Source of the DNA: JAAUTT01 sp963846585
GTDB taxonomy: Bacteria > Bacteroidota > Bacteroidia > Bacteroidales > JAAUTT01
DNA length: 64,000 bases
Assembly: GCA_963846585.1 (NCBI GenBank)
Contig: CAWJWO010000001.1
Location: forward strand, 186,001-250,000
Direction of reading: 5' to 3'
Shown piece by piece: positions 1 to 10,000 of the stretch. The notes beneath the pieces were generated by a model that saw nothing but the letters and a program-made list of their open reading frames with translations, was not told the origin of the DNA and did not search any database. The translations under genes and the position numbers were made by a program. The number at the start of each line of letters is the position of its first letter. Positions within the stretch are counted from its first letter, which is position 1.

Positions 1-1
1 A

Positions 2-445
2 CCGTTAAGTAATAAATATTTTGACGAATTTATGATTAAATTAAGAAGTCAGTTTCAAGGTTTGTTAGTGCCCATGAAAATGGCCACCCGTGTTTTTCTT
101 AGTAACATTGATGAGAATATTCCAACAGAATTGAATTTTATTGCAGATCAGACTCCACATATTGGAGAAATAAGTTACTGGACTCAATTCTTAAATCAAA
201 GGACACCTGTATTCCAGGGCGTTGAAAAACTTGCAATAAAAACAAAACAACCGGTTTTTTTCTCGAAAATTGTTAAAGTTAAACGAGGATATTATGAAGT
301 ATATGCAGAAAAGTTATGTGATGATGCCAGTATTCTTAAACCTCATGAAATAACTGAACTTCATGTAAAAGCGCTGGAAAGGACAATAATTGAGGCCCCG
401 GAATATTGGCTATGGACACACAGAAGATGGAAATATAATAAATAA
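2..445 (+). CDS. Lipid A-type lysophospholipid acyltransferase (LpxL/HtrB family), 5'-truncated by the window edge
   Basis: The reading frame is open from base 2, so the start lies outside the window and only the C-terminal ~147 residues are visible. The residues visible fit the late part of the LpxL/HtrB acyltransferase family: GLLVPMKMATRVFL, a FIADQTP segment, YWTQFLNQRTPVFQG and KVKRGYYEVY. The catalytic HX4D/E motif would be upstream and cannot be checked. Family members transfer an acyl chain to a lipid A precursor or related lipid at the inner membrane. The stop codon is 5 bp before the next gene, a glycosyltransferase, so the two are probably co-transcribed in envelope lipid or glycan synthesis. 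Family assignment is firm, exact substrate unknown. Confidence 0.85.
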   Translation, partial: PLSNKYFDEFMIKLRSQFQGLLVPMKMATRVFLSNIDENIPTELNFIADQTPHIGEISYWTQFLNQRTPVFQGVEKLAIKTKQPVFFSKIVKVKRGYYEVYAEKLCDDASILKPHEITELHVKALERTIIEAPEYWLWTHRRWKYNK

Positions 446-450
446 TATTG

Positions 451-1452
451 ATGATAAAAACCGCTATAGTAATATTAAATTGGAACACAAGACATTATCT
501 TGAAAAATTTTTGCCTTTTCTGGTTAATTTTACTTCCTTTCCTGATGTTCAGTTGGTTTTAGCCGATAATGGCTCTTCAGATGATTCGGTAGATTTTGTG
601 AAATCACATTATCCTGCAATTACAACAATTTCCCTCGATAAAAATTATGGTTTTGCTGAAGGCTATAACAGGGCGTTAAAGCAGGTAATCGCGGAATATT
701 ACATTATATTAAATTCCGACATTGAAGTAACCAAAAATTGGTTACCGCCTTTAATAAATTTGCTTGAACAAAATGATCAAATTGCGGCGTGTATGCCTAA
801 ATTAAGATCTTACTTAAATCCCGGTTATTTTGAATACGCAGGTGCAGCAGGCGGCTTTCTTGATAAATTTGGTTATCCTTTTTGTAAAGGCCGGATATTT
901 ACTACTCTTGAAAAGGATGATGGGCAATATGACGGTACATTCCAGATTCAATGGGCCACCGGAGCATGTTTAGCTATTAAGGCTGAATTATTCCATAAGT
1001 TTGGAGGTTTTGATTCATACTTTTTTGCCCACCAGGAGGAGGTGGACTTATGCTGGAGATTACTTAATGCCGGCTATAAAATTTACTGTACGTCGGATTC
1101 GCTGATTTACCACATTGGTGGAGGAACATTGCCAAAATCAGATCCGCATAAAACATATCTGAATTTTAGAAATACACTCGTATTGTTATATAAAAATACT
1201 CATACACGAAGATTTGTTTATATTTTCATGATAAAATTAATTTTGGATGCTATAGCTGTTTTAAAAGTTCTTTCTGAAAGAAAACCAAAAGAAGCATTGG
1301 CTATTATAATGGCACATTTAAGTTTTTATAAATATTTTCTCAATCACAAAAAAACTAATAAAACAAATTACTTTTCACGGGAATTTATTTATAAAAAAAG
1401 TATTGTAATTCAATATTTTATATTTAAAAAATCTAAATATTCCCAACTATAA
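451..1452 (+). CDS. Family 2 glycosyltransferase (rhamnosyltransferase-like)
   Basis: A 333-residue GT2-type (GT-A fold) glycosyltransferase. Visible are the N-terminal nucleotide-binding strand (AIVILNWN), LADNGSSDDSV, the DXD-like metal/nucleotide site in ILNSDIEV, GACLAIK, and the late acceptor-side motif EEVDLCWRL. The C-terminal third has a hydrophobic stretch (FVYIFMIKLILDAIAVL), suggesting membrane association. It probably transfers a sugar from a nucleotide donor to a cell-surface glycan; the sugar cannot be read from sequence. I chose the ATG at 451 over the in-frame TTG at 448. The gene follows the acyltransferase by 5 bp and converges with the CapA-like gene. Confidence 0.9.
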   Translation: MIKTAIVILNWNTRHYLEKFLPFLVNFTSFPDVQLVLADNGSSDDSVDFVKSHYPAITTISLDKNYGFAEGYNRALKQVIAEYYIILNSDIEVTKNWLPPLINLLEQNDQIAACMPKLRSYLNPGYFEYAGAAGGFLDKFGYPFCKGRIFTTLEKDDGQYDGTFQIQWATGACLAIKAELFHKFGGFDSYFFAHQEEVDLCWRLLNAGYKIYCTSDSLIYHIGGGTLPKSDPHKTYLNFRNTLVLLYKNTHTRRFVYIFMIKLILDAIAVLKVLSERKPKEALAIIMAHLSFYKYFLNHKKTNKTNYFSREFIYKKSIVIQYFIFKKSKYSQL

Positions 1453-1495
1453 TTTTACAATAACCGATCCAAAAACTATCAACTATTTTAAAGAA

Positions 1496-2626
1496 TCAAT
1501 GTGAATGAAAATTTAAATCTGTTGTTTTAATATTATTAAGTTGTTCCCTTGTATCCTCAAAAAACTTATCAGCGTTATATTTTTCCTGTTCACTTATATT
1601 ATATTTATCTACCAGCTCATCTAATTTTTGCTGAGGTATAAGCCTGTATATTAACTTACCATTCACACTTCCCTTATATACCCATAATGGTATATAAGAA
1701 CACGATTGCAGAAAAGTTTCATTATATTTTGCAATGTTCAATTCAAATAGTATACCTCCATCCTTATATCGCTCCCGCTGGTTTGATACGAGGTTGCCAA
1801 GTGAAAAAACCACAGGAAAATAACCTCCCGGATTATGTAAATCAATAAAGCACTCCACTGGCTGAACTACGTGAGGATGAGAACCTATTACAGCGTCAGC
1901 ACCTGATAACCTTATCAATTCTGCAAGTTTACGCTGACCAATACTGGGATATCGATCGTATTCTATTCCCCAGTGAAATATCACAACAATGTAATCGGCG
2001 TTAGCTTTGTGGCAGGTTTCAATATCAGACCGGATTTCTGCGGAATCAATATAATTAATTATGTCAGGGCCCTGAATCTTTAAACCATTTGTTCCGTATG
2101 TATAATTAAGGATTGCAAGCTTAATGTTATTTTTTTCAATGTATAAAGGATGATGAAACTGTTTGTCAGTAGAATCCTTAAATGTCCCTGTATGGTAAAA
2201 ATTAAATGAATCAAGAGTGGATATTGTGCGCTCAAAACCTTGTTTACCGCGATCAAGTGCATGATTATTTGCAGTGACTAAAACATTAAAACCGGTTTCT
2301 TTTAAACCTTCAGCAAGAGCGTCAGGACTTGAGAACTGAGGATATCCTGAATACGGGAGCCCGGCTAATGGTACCTCCAGGTTTGCAATCGCAATATCGG
2401 CAGATGAAATATACGATTGAATATTTTCAAAAATAGGCAAATAATTGTATTTGCCGTCATCCCCCAAACATGAATTTACAAGTGGCATATGGCCCATCAT
2501 ATCTCCGGCAAATATTACCCTTAAATGAGTTGTATCAATTGGAACAGGTTTCGGGACAAAGTCCTGCGAAAAAACTGTCTTCGCAGAAATAAATGCGATT
2601 AATACCAGTATATATACCTTTTTCAT
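1496..2626 (-). CDS. CapA-family (PGA_cap) metallophosphatase-like exported protein
   Basis: A 376-residue protein with a signal peptide (MKKVYILVLIAFISAKTVFSQ) and a CapA/PGA_cap domain over most of its length. The family's calcineurin-like metal motifs are present in order: FAGDMMGH, ANLEVPL, VTANNHALDRG, IFHWGIEYD and VIGSHPHVVQ, followed by FSLGNLV. CapA was named from poly-gamma-glutamate capsule synthesis in Bacillus, but many bacteria without that polymer carry such proteins, so a role in surface polymer metabolism or as a periplasmic phosphoesterase is inference. It stands alone, converging on the glycosyltransferase. The 295-bp region upstream is filled with repeats. Confidence 0.85.
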   Translation of the reverse strand: MKKVYILVLIAFISAKTVFSQDFVPKPVPIDTTHLRVIFAGDMMGHMPLVNSCLGDDGKYNYLPIFENIQSYISSADIAIANLEVPLAGLPYSGYPQFSSPDALAEGLKETGFNVLVTANNHALDRGKQGFERTISTLDSFNFYHTGTFKDSTDKQFHHPLYIEKNNIKLAILNYTYGTNGLKIQGPDIINYIDSAEIRSDIETCHKANADYIVVIFHWGIEYDRYPSIGQRKLAELIRLSGADAVIGSHPHVVQPVECFIDLHNPGGYFPVVFSLGNLVSNQRERYKDGGILFELNIAKYNETFLQSCSYIPLWVYKGSVNGKLIYRLIPQQKLDELVDKYNISEQEKYNADKFFEDTREQLNNIKTTDLNFHSH

Positions 2627-2701
2627 AAGTAGTAAATATGCTTTAGAATATAGATTTTAGACTTAAAGTAATTAGTAATACGAATTAAGAGTTAAAATCA
2701 T

Positions 2702-2835
2702 TTAACCACAAAGGGTCACAAAGTATAAACACAAAGTACACAAAGCAATTAACTATATAATGGTCAAAATCAAATATATTTTAATTATCCTTTGTGTACC
2801 TTAGTGAAGACCTTAGTGTACCTTAGTGGTAAAAT
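2702..2835. repeat. Dispersed inverted-repeat element of CACAAAG/CTTTGTG words, copy 1
   Basis: The left arm is TTAACCACAAAGGGTCACAA followed by more CACAAAG words. The right arm is TCCTTTGTGTACCTTAGTG and ends CTTAGTGGTAAAA, so the whole reads as a ~134-bp imperfect palindrome. The same architecture recurs at 25242-25371. No coding capacity. It fills most of the 295-bp gap between the CapA-like gene and the TPM gene. Confidence 0.75.
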
Positions 2836-2865
2836 TTTTATGAATAATTCAAACCTTAATTTGCA

Positions 2866-2895
2866 ATAGTAATTAGTAATTAGTAATTAGTAATC
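2866..2895. repeat. GTAATTA word array
   Basis: About four imperfect tandem copies of the 8-bp word AGTAATTA, just downstream of the TPM gene's 3' end. The same word recurs at 4436-4480, 15240-15282 and 42550-42625. Confidence 0.7.
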
Positions 2896-2921
2896 TGTCA
2901 TTATCATTTGCACATCATTAT

Positions 2922-3737
2922 TTACCAGCTCCCGCTGGCTCCTCCGCCACCGCTATCTCCGCCCCCAAAACCTCCAAAATCGTCTCCTCCTGAGCTAAAG
3001 TCACCCCATGATCCCTCTGATCTGCCGGAGCTGCCTAACAGGCCTCCCATTATCAACCAAAAAGGCAAACCAGATCCGGTGGATAATTTCCCTGATGGAG
3101 TTGATGATTTGCCAAAAAATGAAATCACAAGAAATACAATAATAATAATAACAACAAACGGGAAATGGCTTGTTTGCCTATTTTTTCTGTGCGATTCCAA
3201 ATATTGGGATGGAGTGAATTCACCCCTTGTTAAAGAATACAGGGTATTAATTGCCTTGTCTATCCCAAGGTACATCTGTCCACTCCTAAAGGCAGGTATT
3301 ATTTCATTTTCGACAATTTGTTTTGAAAGGGCATCAGTGACTAAATGTTCAACCCCGTATCCGGTAACAATAGCTATCTCGCCCTTTTCTCCGGATATTT
3401 TTGGTTTAACCAGAATTAGTATTCCATTGTTTTTTTCTTTTTGTCCAATGCCCCATTTTTGTATAATCCTTGTTCCAAAATCGTTAATTTCATAGCCGTT
3501 GAGTGATTTAACAATTACAACTGCTATTTGGGTTGTAGAAGAATCATCAATTGCTACTAATTTGTGTTCAAGATTTGTTTGCTCCATGGGAGTAAGAAAA
3601 CCGGCATAATCGTTAACTAATTTTGCAGGCACCGGTTTTTCGGGAATATCAGATGACTGACCTTTTATTAAAATAGAAAATGAAATCAGAAGGATAAAAA
3701 TCCAAAATTCCTTAATCCTTATATTATTGTTCTTCAT
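2922..3737 (-). CDS. TPM-domain (YgcG-like) exported membrane protein with Gly-rich tail
   Basis: A 271-residue protein: N-terminal signal/anchor (FWIFILLISFSILIKG), then a TPM domain from about residue 35 (VNDYAGFLTPMEQTNLEHKL, TTQIAVVIVKSLNGYEI, WGIGQKEKNNGILILV, IVTGYGVEHLVTD), then a second transmembrane segment (FPFVVIIIIVFLVISFFG), and a glycine/serine-rich tail ending SGGGGASGSW. This is the usual YgcG architecture. TPM domains are reported as phosphatase-like or as photosystem repair factors (TLP18.3); the role here is not known. It clusters with a second TPM gene and lemA, a recurrent bacterial trio. The proline-rich frame on the opposite strand is only the complement of the Gly-rich tail. 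Confidence 0.9.
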   Translation of the reverse strand: MKNNNIRIKEFWIFILLISFSILIKGQSSDIPEKPVPAKLVNDYAGFLTPMEQTNLEHKLVAIDDSSTTQIAVVIVKSLNGYEINDFGTRIIQKWGIGQKEKNNGILILVKPKISGEKGEIAIVTGYGVEHLVTDALSKQIVENEIIPAFRSGQMYLGIDKAINTLYSLTRGEFTPSQYLESHRKNRQTSHFPFVVIIIIVFLVISFFGKSSTPSGKLSTGSGLPFWLIMGGLLGSSGRSEGSWGDFSSGGDDFGGFGGGDSGGGGASGSW

Positions 3738-3771
3738 TTTAAATATTGTTAATTATTTTAATAGCAGAATA

Positions 3772-3905
3772 TTAGAATAGTAGGAAGAGATAAGTAGATA
3801 AGTAGGTAAGGTAAAACTACTCATAACAATAATTGATCGCTTCATCACTTCATCACTTCATCACTTCAATACTTTTTCTACTTTTCTACTATCCTACTCT
3901 CCAAC
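3772..3905. repeat. Short-word repeat block (AAGTAG / CATCACTT / CTACTT words)
   Basis: The gap between the two TPM genes holds TAAGTAGATAAGTAGGTAAG, then three copies of TTCATCAC, then CTACTTTTCTACTATCCTACT. The CTACT words are loosely complementary to the AGTAG words, giving an imperfect inverted arrangement around the CATCACTT run. The complementary TGATGAAG word recurs at 51147-51176. Confidence 0.65.
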
Positions 3906-3921
3906 TTTCCTAAAATCTTAA

Positions 3922-4350
3922 TCAAGAAAAAGAAATATCTTTTGAATGTTCATTTTTTTTATCATATGGAAAATATTCTTTAAGTTGATGCCCGATCAAC
4001 AAAATTCCTTCTTTTAAACCTGTCACAAAATCCTTTTTTGAAAAATGCACAGCCATTTGTCCCTTAATATTGTCCCAACATCCTTCAGGCACTTTACTAT
4101 GTATACCGGCATCTCCTATAACTGCAAATTTACGGTCACTGATGGCCAGGTATACCAACACGCAATTCCGCAGTTCAGCTTTATGCATTTTTAATCTTCT
4201 AAAAAAATGGGCAGCAGAATCAAGTATATCACCTTTACATTTATCTGTAACATGTATCCTGATTTCTCCGGATGTTTCCTTTTCCGCATCAGCTATTGCC
4301 TGTAATACGGATAATTGTTCTTCCTTAGTAAGGAATTTCTTTATATTCAT
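3922..4350 (-). CDS. TPM-domain protein, short cytosolic-type paralogue
   Basis: A 142-residue protein made almost only of a TPM domain (TKEEQLSVLQAIADAEKETSGEIRIHV, AELRNCVLVYLAISDRKFAVIGDAGIHSKVPEGCWDNI). It has no signal peptide or membrane segment. It lies between the longer TPM protein and lemA on the same strand, which supports one functional unit with them, probably at the cell envelope. The molecular role of the trio is not established. Family call is firm, function open. Confidence 0.85.
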   Translation of the reverse strand: MNIKKFLTKEEQLSVLQAIADAEKETSGEIRIHVTDKCKGDILDSAAHFFRRLKMHKAELRNCVLVYLAISDRKFAVIGDAGIHSKVPEGCWDNIKGQMAVHFSKKDFVTGLKEGILLIGHQLKEYFPYDKKNEHSKDISFS

Positions 4351-4375
4351 AATGTAGGGTAAAATATAGTGTGTT

Positions 4376-4500
4376 TTTAGTTGTTAGTTGTTAGTTGTTA
4401 GTTGTTAGTAAATAGTGATTAAGTGATTAGGTGATTAAGTAATTAGTAATTAGTAATTAGTAATTAATAATTAGTAATCTTTTATCTTCTGTCTTCCCTT
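4376..4500. repeat. TTAGTTG and GTAATTA word arrays
   Basis: Five near-perfect TTAGTTG copies, then GTGATTAAGTGATTAGGTGA, then repeated GTAATTA, then TCTTTTATCTTCTGTCTTCC. All four word types recur in other gaps of this window. The block fills the whole space between lemA and the short TPM gene. Confidence 0.75.
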
Positions 4501-4501
4501 A

Positions 4502-5092
4502 TCAAAACTGTACAGAAGGAGCTTTTTCAGCTTCTTTATCAGCTGTAAAAAAAGGCTTCTCCTTAAAATTGAACATAGAAGCGAACATCAAACCAGGAAA
4601 CGATCTTATCTGCGAATTGTATTCATTAGTGACTTCATTAAATTTTCGCCTTTCCGTAGCAATACGGTTTTCAGTACCTTCCAACTGTGATTGAAGTTCC
4701 ATAAAATTCTGGTTGGCTTTGAGATCAGGATAACGTTCAACGCTTACCATAAGTCTTGACATTGCAGAGCCTAGTTGACCCTGAGCTTCCTGAAACTGCC
4801 TGAGATTTTCCTGGGTCATTTTTGTAGGATCAATTGTAACTTGTGTAGCCTTTGCGCGAGCTTCAATAACTTTTATTAAAGTTGTTTGTTCAAAATTTGC
4901 AACTCCTTTAACAGTATTAACAAGATTTGGAATAAGATCCAACCTTCGCTGGTAGACATTTTCGACCTGTGCCCAGCCTTCTTTAACATTTTGGTCAAGT
5001 TTAACCATTTTATTATATGAACTGATTGCAGGGAAAATAGTTAATAACGCAATAACAATTATTACTCCTATAACTATAATTGTAGTTTTCAT
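4502..5092 (-). CDS. lemA: LemA family membrane protein
   Basis: A 196-residue LemA-family protein: one N-terminal transmembrane segment (TIIVIGVIIVIALLTIFPAI) followed by the conserved helical ectodomain with NKMVKLDQNVKEGWAQVENVYQRR, DLIPNLVNTVKG, VERYPDLKAN and IATERRKFNEVTNEYN. Length and motif order are typical. LemA proteins often accompany TPM-domain genes, as here with two directly downstream on the same strand. The cellular role is poorly defined and is best given as envelope-associated. Confidence 0.93.
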   Translation of the reverse strand: MKTTIIVIGVIIVIALLTIFPAISSYNKMVKLDQNVKEGWAQVENVYQRRLDLIPNLVNTVKGVANFEQTTLIKVIEARAKATQVTIDPTKMTQENLRQFQEAQGQLGSAMSRLMVSVERYPDLKANQNFMELQSQLEGTENRIATERRKFNEVTNEYNSQIRSFPGLMFASMFNFKEKPFFTADKEAEKAPSVQF

Positions 5093-5239
5093 ATCTTATA
5101 ATTTTAATTCATTATATTAGTTTCACAAAATTTCAGTATAAAGCTATGGTATTTTCGCATAATTGCAAAATAATGAATTTTAGAATAAATCTTTAATAGT
5201 AATTATTCAATCATTAAGACAATTGGATGTAGTTAAAAT

Positions 5240-5330
5240 ATGTTGTAGAGTTTGTAGAGGTTGTAGAGGTTGTAGAGGTTGTAATTTACAACTTTAACAA
5301 CTCTATGCACTTAGCACTATGCACTAAGCA
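5240..5330. repeat. GAGGTTGTA tandem words and GCACTAAGCACTA words
   Basis: Four tandem copies of a 9-bp GAGGTTGTA-like word, a short complementary ACAACTTTAACAACTC, then CTATGCACTTAGCACTATGC-type words that reach the ispF stop codon. Part of the shared intergenic vocabulary. Confidence 0.7.
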
Positions 5331-5807
5331 CTACTTTATTATCAGCACAACCGCATATGCTGCTATACCTTCTTCACGTCCAACATATCCTAATTTTTCG
5401 GTTGTAGTAGCTTTAACCGATATATCTTCCGTGGATATTTCTATAATTTGAGATAAAATTTTCTGAATTTGAGGTATAAACGACTTTATTTTAGGCTTTT
5501 GTAAACATACTGTCGAGTCTATATTGGAAATGTCGTAACCTTGTTCGCGGATTAAAGCAACTGTCGTTTTCAATAATATTTTACTGTCGATTCCTTTAAA
5601 TTCAGGGGATGTATCAGGAAAATGCTGCCCTATATCCCCTATGTTTGCGGCTCCGAGCATGGCATCACATACAGCATGTATCAAAACATCAGCATCCGAA
5701 TATCCCATTGATCCCTTATAGTGAGGAACTGATAATCCACCAATAAACAAGGGAATATTTTTAACTAAAGGATGAACATCAAACCCAAAACCAACTCTTA
5801 TTTTCAT
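5331..5807 (-). CDS. ispF: 2-C-methyl-D-erythritol 2,4-cyclodiphosphate synthase
   Basis: A 158-residue IspF, the usual length. It converts CDP-methylerythritol 2-phosphate to methylerythritol 2,4-cyclodiphosphate in the MEP isoprenoid pathway. The zinc-site D-x-H is seen in GFDVHPL, followed by SDADVLIHAVCDAMLGAANIGDIGQHFPDTSPEFKG and the C-terminal VKATTTEKLGYVGREEGIAAYA signature. It starts 10 bp after the porV stop and so is probably the last gene of a porU-porV-ispF transcript. Essential metabolic function; call is secure. Confidence 0.97.
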   Translation of the reverse strand: MKIRVGFGFDVHPLVKNIPLFIGGLSVPHYKGSMGYSDADVLIHAVCDAMLGAANIGDIGQHFPDTSPEFKGIDSKILLKTTVALIREQGYDISNIDSTVCLQKPKIKSFIPQIQKILSQIIEISTEDISVKATTTEKLGYVGREEGIAAYAVVLIIK

Positions 5808-5817
5808 TAATTAAATA

Positions 5818-6996
5818 TCACGAATTCCTTAATTTCCGAAAAGCATCAAAATCAAACGAAATAGTAAATCTCATTGTATTTGCCAGTGGATTATTTTGGT
5901 TAGCCACAAGGTATGAAAAATCAAAACCAATAACATTGAGCTTCAATCCAACTCCAAATGTAAAATATTGCTGGTTACCCATTTCCTGTGATTCATGAAA
6001 ATATCCGGTTCGTAATGCGAATTGTTTTCTGTACCAGTATTCAAGCCCTATTGAATAATTTATTTCTTCAAGCTCTTCTTTGAATCCTCCCGGTGCATCA
6101 TAAAATGATTGAATCATACCTGTCACTACTGATACATTAGAACTTCTCCCTTTCAGAATTGAGTCACCAGAAGCATTGGTAATAGGAGGAGTTGGAACAA
6201 GTAATTTATTGGCATCAGCCGTAAATGTTACAGAATTGTATTCATCCAAATCGGTTGTAATAGCACCCCCTAACCGTAAATTGGTTGGAAGAAAGTCCTT
6301 AATTGTCTGGCTAGATGTATAAGACATCTTAGTCCCTATATTTGAAATATCAGCTCCAAATGAAAGTTTTCCTTTTTTATCACCCAATTTAATGTCATTA
6401 TTATAATAAGCGGCAATATCAGCTGCAAATGATTGCCCTACATTAACAGTTACATTGTCTACCAGTGTTCCTGATGCCAGATTTGAATTTATATACCGGA
6501 ATGCTACTGCCCCGCTTACATTGTCGCTAAAAATCCTTGAGTATGTTGCGTCTATGGCAAATTCATTCGGAATTGCAGTTTTAATAACGTTACCATTAAT
6601 ATCTGTAAAAGTTACTGATCCATATGAAAAATAACGTAAACTGGCACCGATAACCTGATCCTTGGCTACCCTGTCATATGCGGCTAAGTAGCCCAGGTTA
6701 ATATCATTAATATGCAAATTAGTAAGCCATGGAGAATAGGATACTGCAATACCGGCATCACTTTTAATAAATGCATATTTAGCAGGATTCCAATGCATTG
6801 AATTAACATCAGGGGATGTGGCAACACCTGCATCACCTATGCCTCCTGCTCTCGATTCCGGATCAACGGTTAAAAACGGAGCTGCAGTAGGTATAATAGT
6901 TGGCCCGTTTCCGTTTACACTGACTGTTTGTGAAAATATATTAACACTGATAGTTAATAAGGCCGAAATAAATACAATTCGTGATTTTTTAAACAT
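5818..6996 (-). CDS. porV: Type IX secretion system outer-membrane protein PorV (LptO family)
   Basis: A 392-residue PorV/LptO-family beta-barrel with a signal peptide (MFKKSRIVFISALLTISVNIFSQ). Typical sequence includes PFLTVDPESRAGGIGDAGVATSPDVNSMHWNPAKYAF near the N terminus, repeated aromatic strands, and the end SYLVANQNNPLANTMRFTISFDFD. PorV shuttles T9SS cargo from the secretion channel to the attachment complex and works with the sortase PorU. The porU stop is 34 bp upstream and ispF starts 10 bp downstream, all on the same strand, supporting one operon. Confidence 0.95.
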   Translation of the reverse strand: MFKKSRIVFISALLTISVNIFSQTVSVNGNGPTIIPTAAPFLTVDPESRAGGIGDAGVATSPDVNSMHWNPAKYAFIKSDAGIAVSYSPWLTNLHINDINLGYLAAYDRVAKDQVIGASLRYFSYGSVTFTDINGNVIKTAIPNEFAIDATYSRIFSDNVSGAVAFRYINSNLASGTLVDNVTVNVGQSFAADIAAYYNNDIKLGDKKGKLSFGADISNIGTKMSYTSSQTIKDFLPTNLRLGGAITTDLDEYNSVTFTADANKLLVPTPPITNASGDSILKGRSSNVSVVTGMIQSFYDAPGGFKEELEEINYSIGLEYWYRKQFALRTGYFHESQEMGNQQYFTFGVGLKLNVIGFDFSYLVANQNNPLANTMRFTISFDFDAFRKLRNS

Positions 6997-7030
6997 GGTA
7001 GATTTTAATATTTAGGTTACATTATATTAA

Positions 7031-10000
7031 TTAATTAATAACTATAAGTTTCTGTGTGCCGCTAATAGCTGTTTGACCATTAGAACGTACAATTATATGA
7101 TAAAAGTATATCCCACTGTTAATTTTATTTCCATTTCCATCCAAACCATCCCAAAACATTGGGCCTGACGAATATCCGGCAGGAATTATTTCAGTATTCA
7201 ATTCTCTTACAATTTTACCCGCAGTATTGTAAATTACTATGGTAACATCCTGTTCTGTCCCATCAAAATTTTCCTCATAAACAAAATTAGTATAACTGCT
7301 CATTGGGTTTGGATAATTAAAAACTTTTGGCAATACCATGTTTTCTCCTGAAACAACTTTGAAATTTAAACTTGCCTGAGAGGAATTATTCAAATTATCC
7401 CAAATTGTAAATTCAAGTTGATGCAACCCAAGAGTCAATTGAGGAAATTTAAAGGTTACAGTGCCTGCCGTATAACTATTTAAATCAGTTTCATAATAAT
7501 TATCCAAAATATAACTATTGGATTGATTATTATCCAATAAAGCAATAATATCATGTCCAATGCCATTTTCTCCATTATTAATGCCATATTTATCTGCTAC
7601 AAGGGCCAACAATGTAGGAGTTTGATCAGTTATTCCACCATCCCGGAATGTTGTATCATTCATAAATAATCTGATTGCCGGGCCAACAGTATCGGCAGTG
7701 TCTTCGTTGGTAGATAAACCTCCGATTACAACCTGCTGAAAGTTACCGGAAGCATCGGTTGTTGAATCACTGGCATAATAACTGATTTTGCCAAAACCAT
7801 ATTTATAATTCAAATCTCTTGGCATAATGCAGCTAAAAGTAAATGCCCCTTTTTTTACCGATATTTTTCCTTTGTATAAAATACTTTGCTGAAGCTGAAA
7901 TGAAACAGTATCATTATCATAACCATCTGATTGAAAGTCATCTATTGCTACAATTGTGTCTGGTTTGTCAAATATCGCAGGATATAAGGTACCATTATAA
8001 CCGGATAAAGTTGAACCATTTGCATCAGTTATCCTCCCGCTGACAGTAATTTTTCCATATGCTTTCAATGTATCGGCCACCCCGGCTACCTTATGGTTGA
8101 TACTATCGGTCACAATATTATATTCAGGAACTGCAAGACTTAGGGCAGGATCGCCCAGTAATACATAATTTAATTTATTGGTTGAAATTCCGGTATTATT
8201 TTTTGTAATCCTGAACATATCCCCAAGCCGATACGAAGGATTGCCGGTAAATGCAGAATTAAAAAACTGAGAATTCAGGGTTCTGTTTTCTCCCCCATTT
8301 GTAACACGGGTAGTAGAATATAATGCTATCCCTCCTCCTGTCGGATTTAACATGATAAGTTCCCCGATACTAACCTGGGAATAATCATCAAAACGGCTCA
8401 TTTGACAGGTAGCAGTGATAAATAATGGATAATAACTGTTGTTCCATGACTGAACATCTGCATCATCAAGAATTGAATAATTTGATATACCTAATTGTCC
8501 CCCATGTCCGGTATAATTCATTATTAATGAGCCACTATTCATCTGGGAAAGTATTGCTGAATTAACTGCGGGAGCACGAAGGCCTGAAGAAGTTGAAACT
8601 TGTGGATAAGCATCAACATATATCTTATTTATATTCATATTTGGATACTTACTGGTTACAGTTAATGCGTACGAGTCAGCATCAGGTTCAAAAGGTTGGT
8701 CAATCCAGTCGTCAGCAATAAAACAAATATAATTTCGCCAATCGCCAAAATTTTTGTAACTATAATAATATTTAATTTTATTAAGAACATTATTTGCTTC
8801 ATTAACTGATGTAACGGGTAACCTTCCTACACCAATATCAAGCAACCCGGTGGTAATAGTTTCTCCGTCATCGAGCAAGCCAAAATAATCGTCAGAAACA
8901 TATGATCCTCCTTCCTGATCAGTGGAATTTTTACTTTGGTAGGTAACTATAAAATTATTATTTAATGTTCCATTTGCAAAAACTTTAGTCTTATTGTCAT
9001 AAGATCCGTCTCCAAAAAGCAGAAGAAATTGAGGCAATTGTGATGATTTCTCATACAACATCTTAACAAAATTACGGATTGCTGCGGGATCGGTATTACC
9101 TGAAGAAAATTCATTGTAAACCTGATCAGTAGTTACCACTGCAGTTGATAAATGATCCTTTTGTGCATGAAAATCTGCCAATGAATCTGCCTGTGCTAAA
9201 AAATCAGGATGAGTTACCACAACATATTGTATGTTTTGCAGGGAATGTATATCCTGATTTTGAATTATTGCGTTACTGCCGGACAGGTAAATGGGTGTAT
9301 AAAAATCATTTTGCGGATCAAAAGCAATATATTCATGCAGGCTGTCTGCTGATGCTGTAAAAGTATAAACATTATTACTATATGTTCCCTGCATTTGCTT
9401 TGGATTATTTATATTGTCCACGTTCCAAACCAAAAGACCGGAAGGAGCATTTGAGATGGAAAAACCAGCCACATTACCGCCGCCAACAGTCCTGTAATCA
9501 CGAAACATTAATGGCCCGGATGATTTTGACAATGACTGCCGTACAATTAATTGTATATTCTGCAGCCATCCAATGGCAGTATTATCACCAAAATTATTAT
9601 AAGTTAGTGTTATATTTACCTGGTTGTTTGATGTAAGAAACGAGCCTGTATACGTTGCCGTTCCAGCATATGTTCCATCAGGATCTGAGACATCTACGCC
9701 ACTAACAAAGGCAGATCCGAGTGAATTATTATTAGCGAAATAATTAAAAGATGTTGAATAATCTGACCTGGCTGCTACATTTGATTTGATTTGAACAGGT
9801 TCATTCTGTATTAGATTAGGGAAATTAAATGTAAAAGCATAGCTGTTTTGAACTCCGAAAGTTTCACCATACCATTGACGTCCTGACTTTATAAGATTAA
9901 CCAAATCCGCTTCATGATAACCATAACCATCATACGCGTTTACATCTATGTTTGGTGGGGCTGAAGGAATACTGGCAGGTAATATCCTCTTGCCTCCGGT

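Noticed and set aside
448..450. TTG as the start of the glycosyltransferase
   Set aside because: An ATG follows immediately in frame and matches family starts better.
2908..3495. Plus-strand proline-rich ORF
   Set aside because: It is antisense to the Gly/Ser-rich tail and TPM domain of a well-supported gene.
7843..9636. Plus-strand ORFs inside porU (7843, 9145, 9382)
   Set aside because: They are antisense to a continuous, conserved T9SS sortase and have no family-like sequence.
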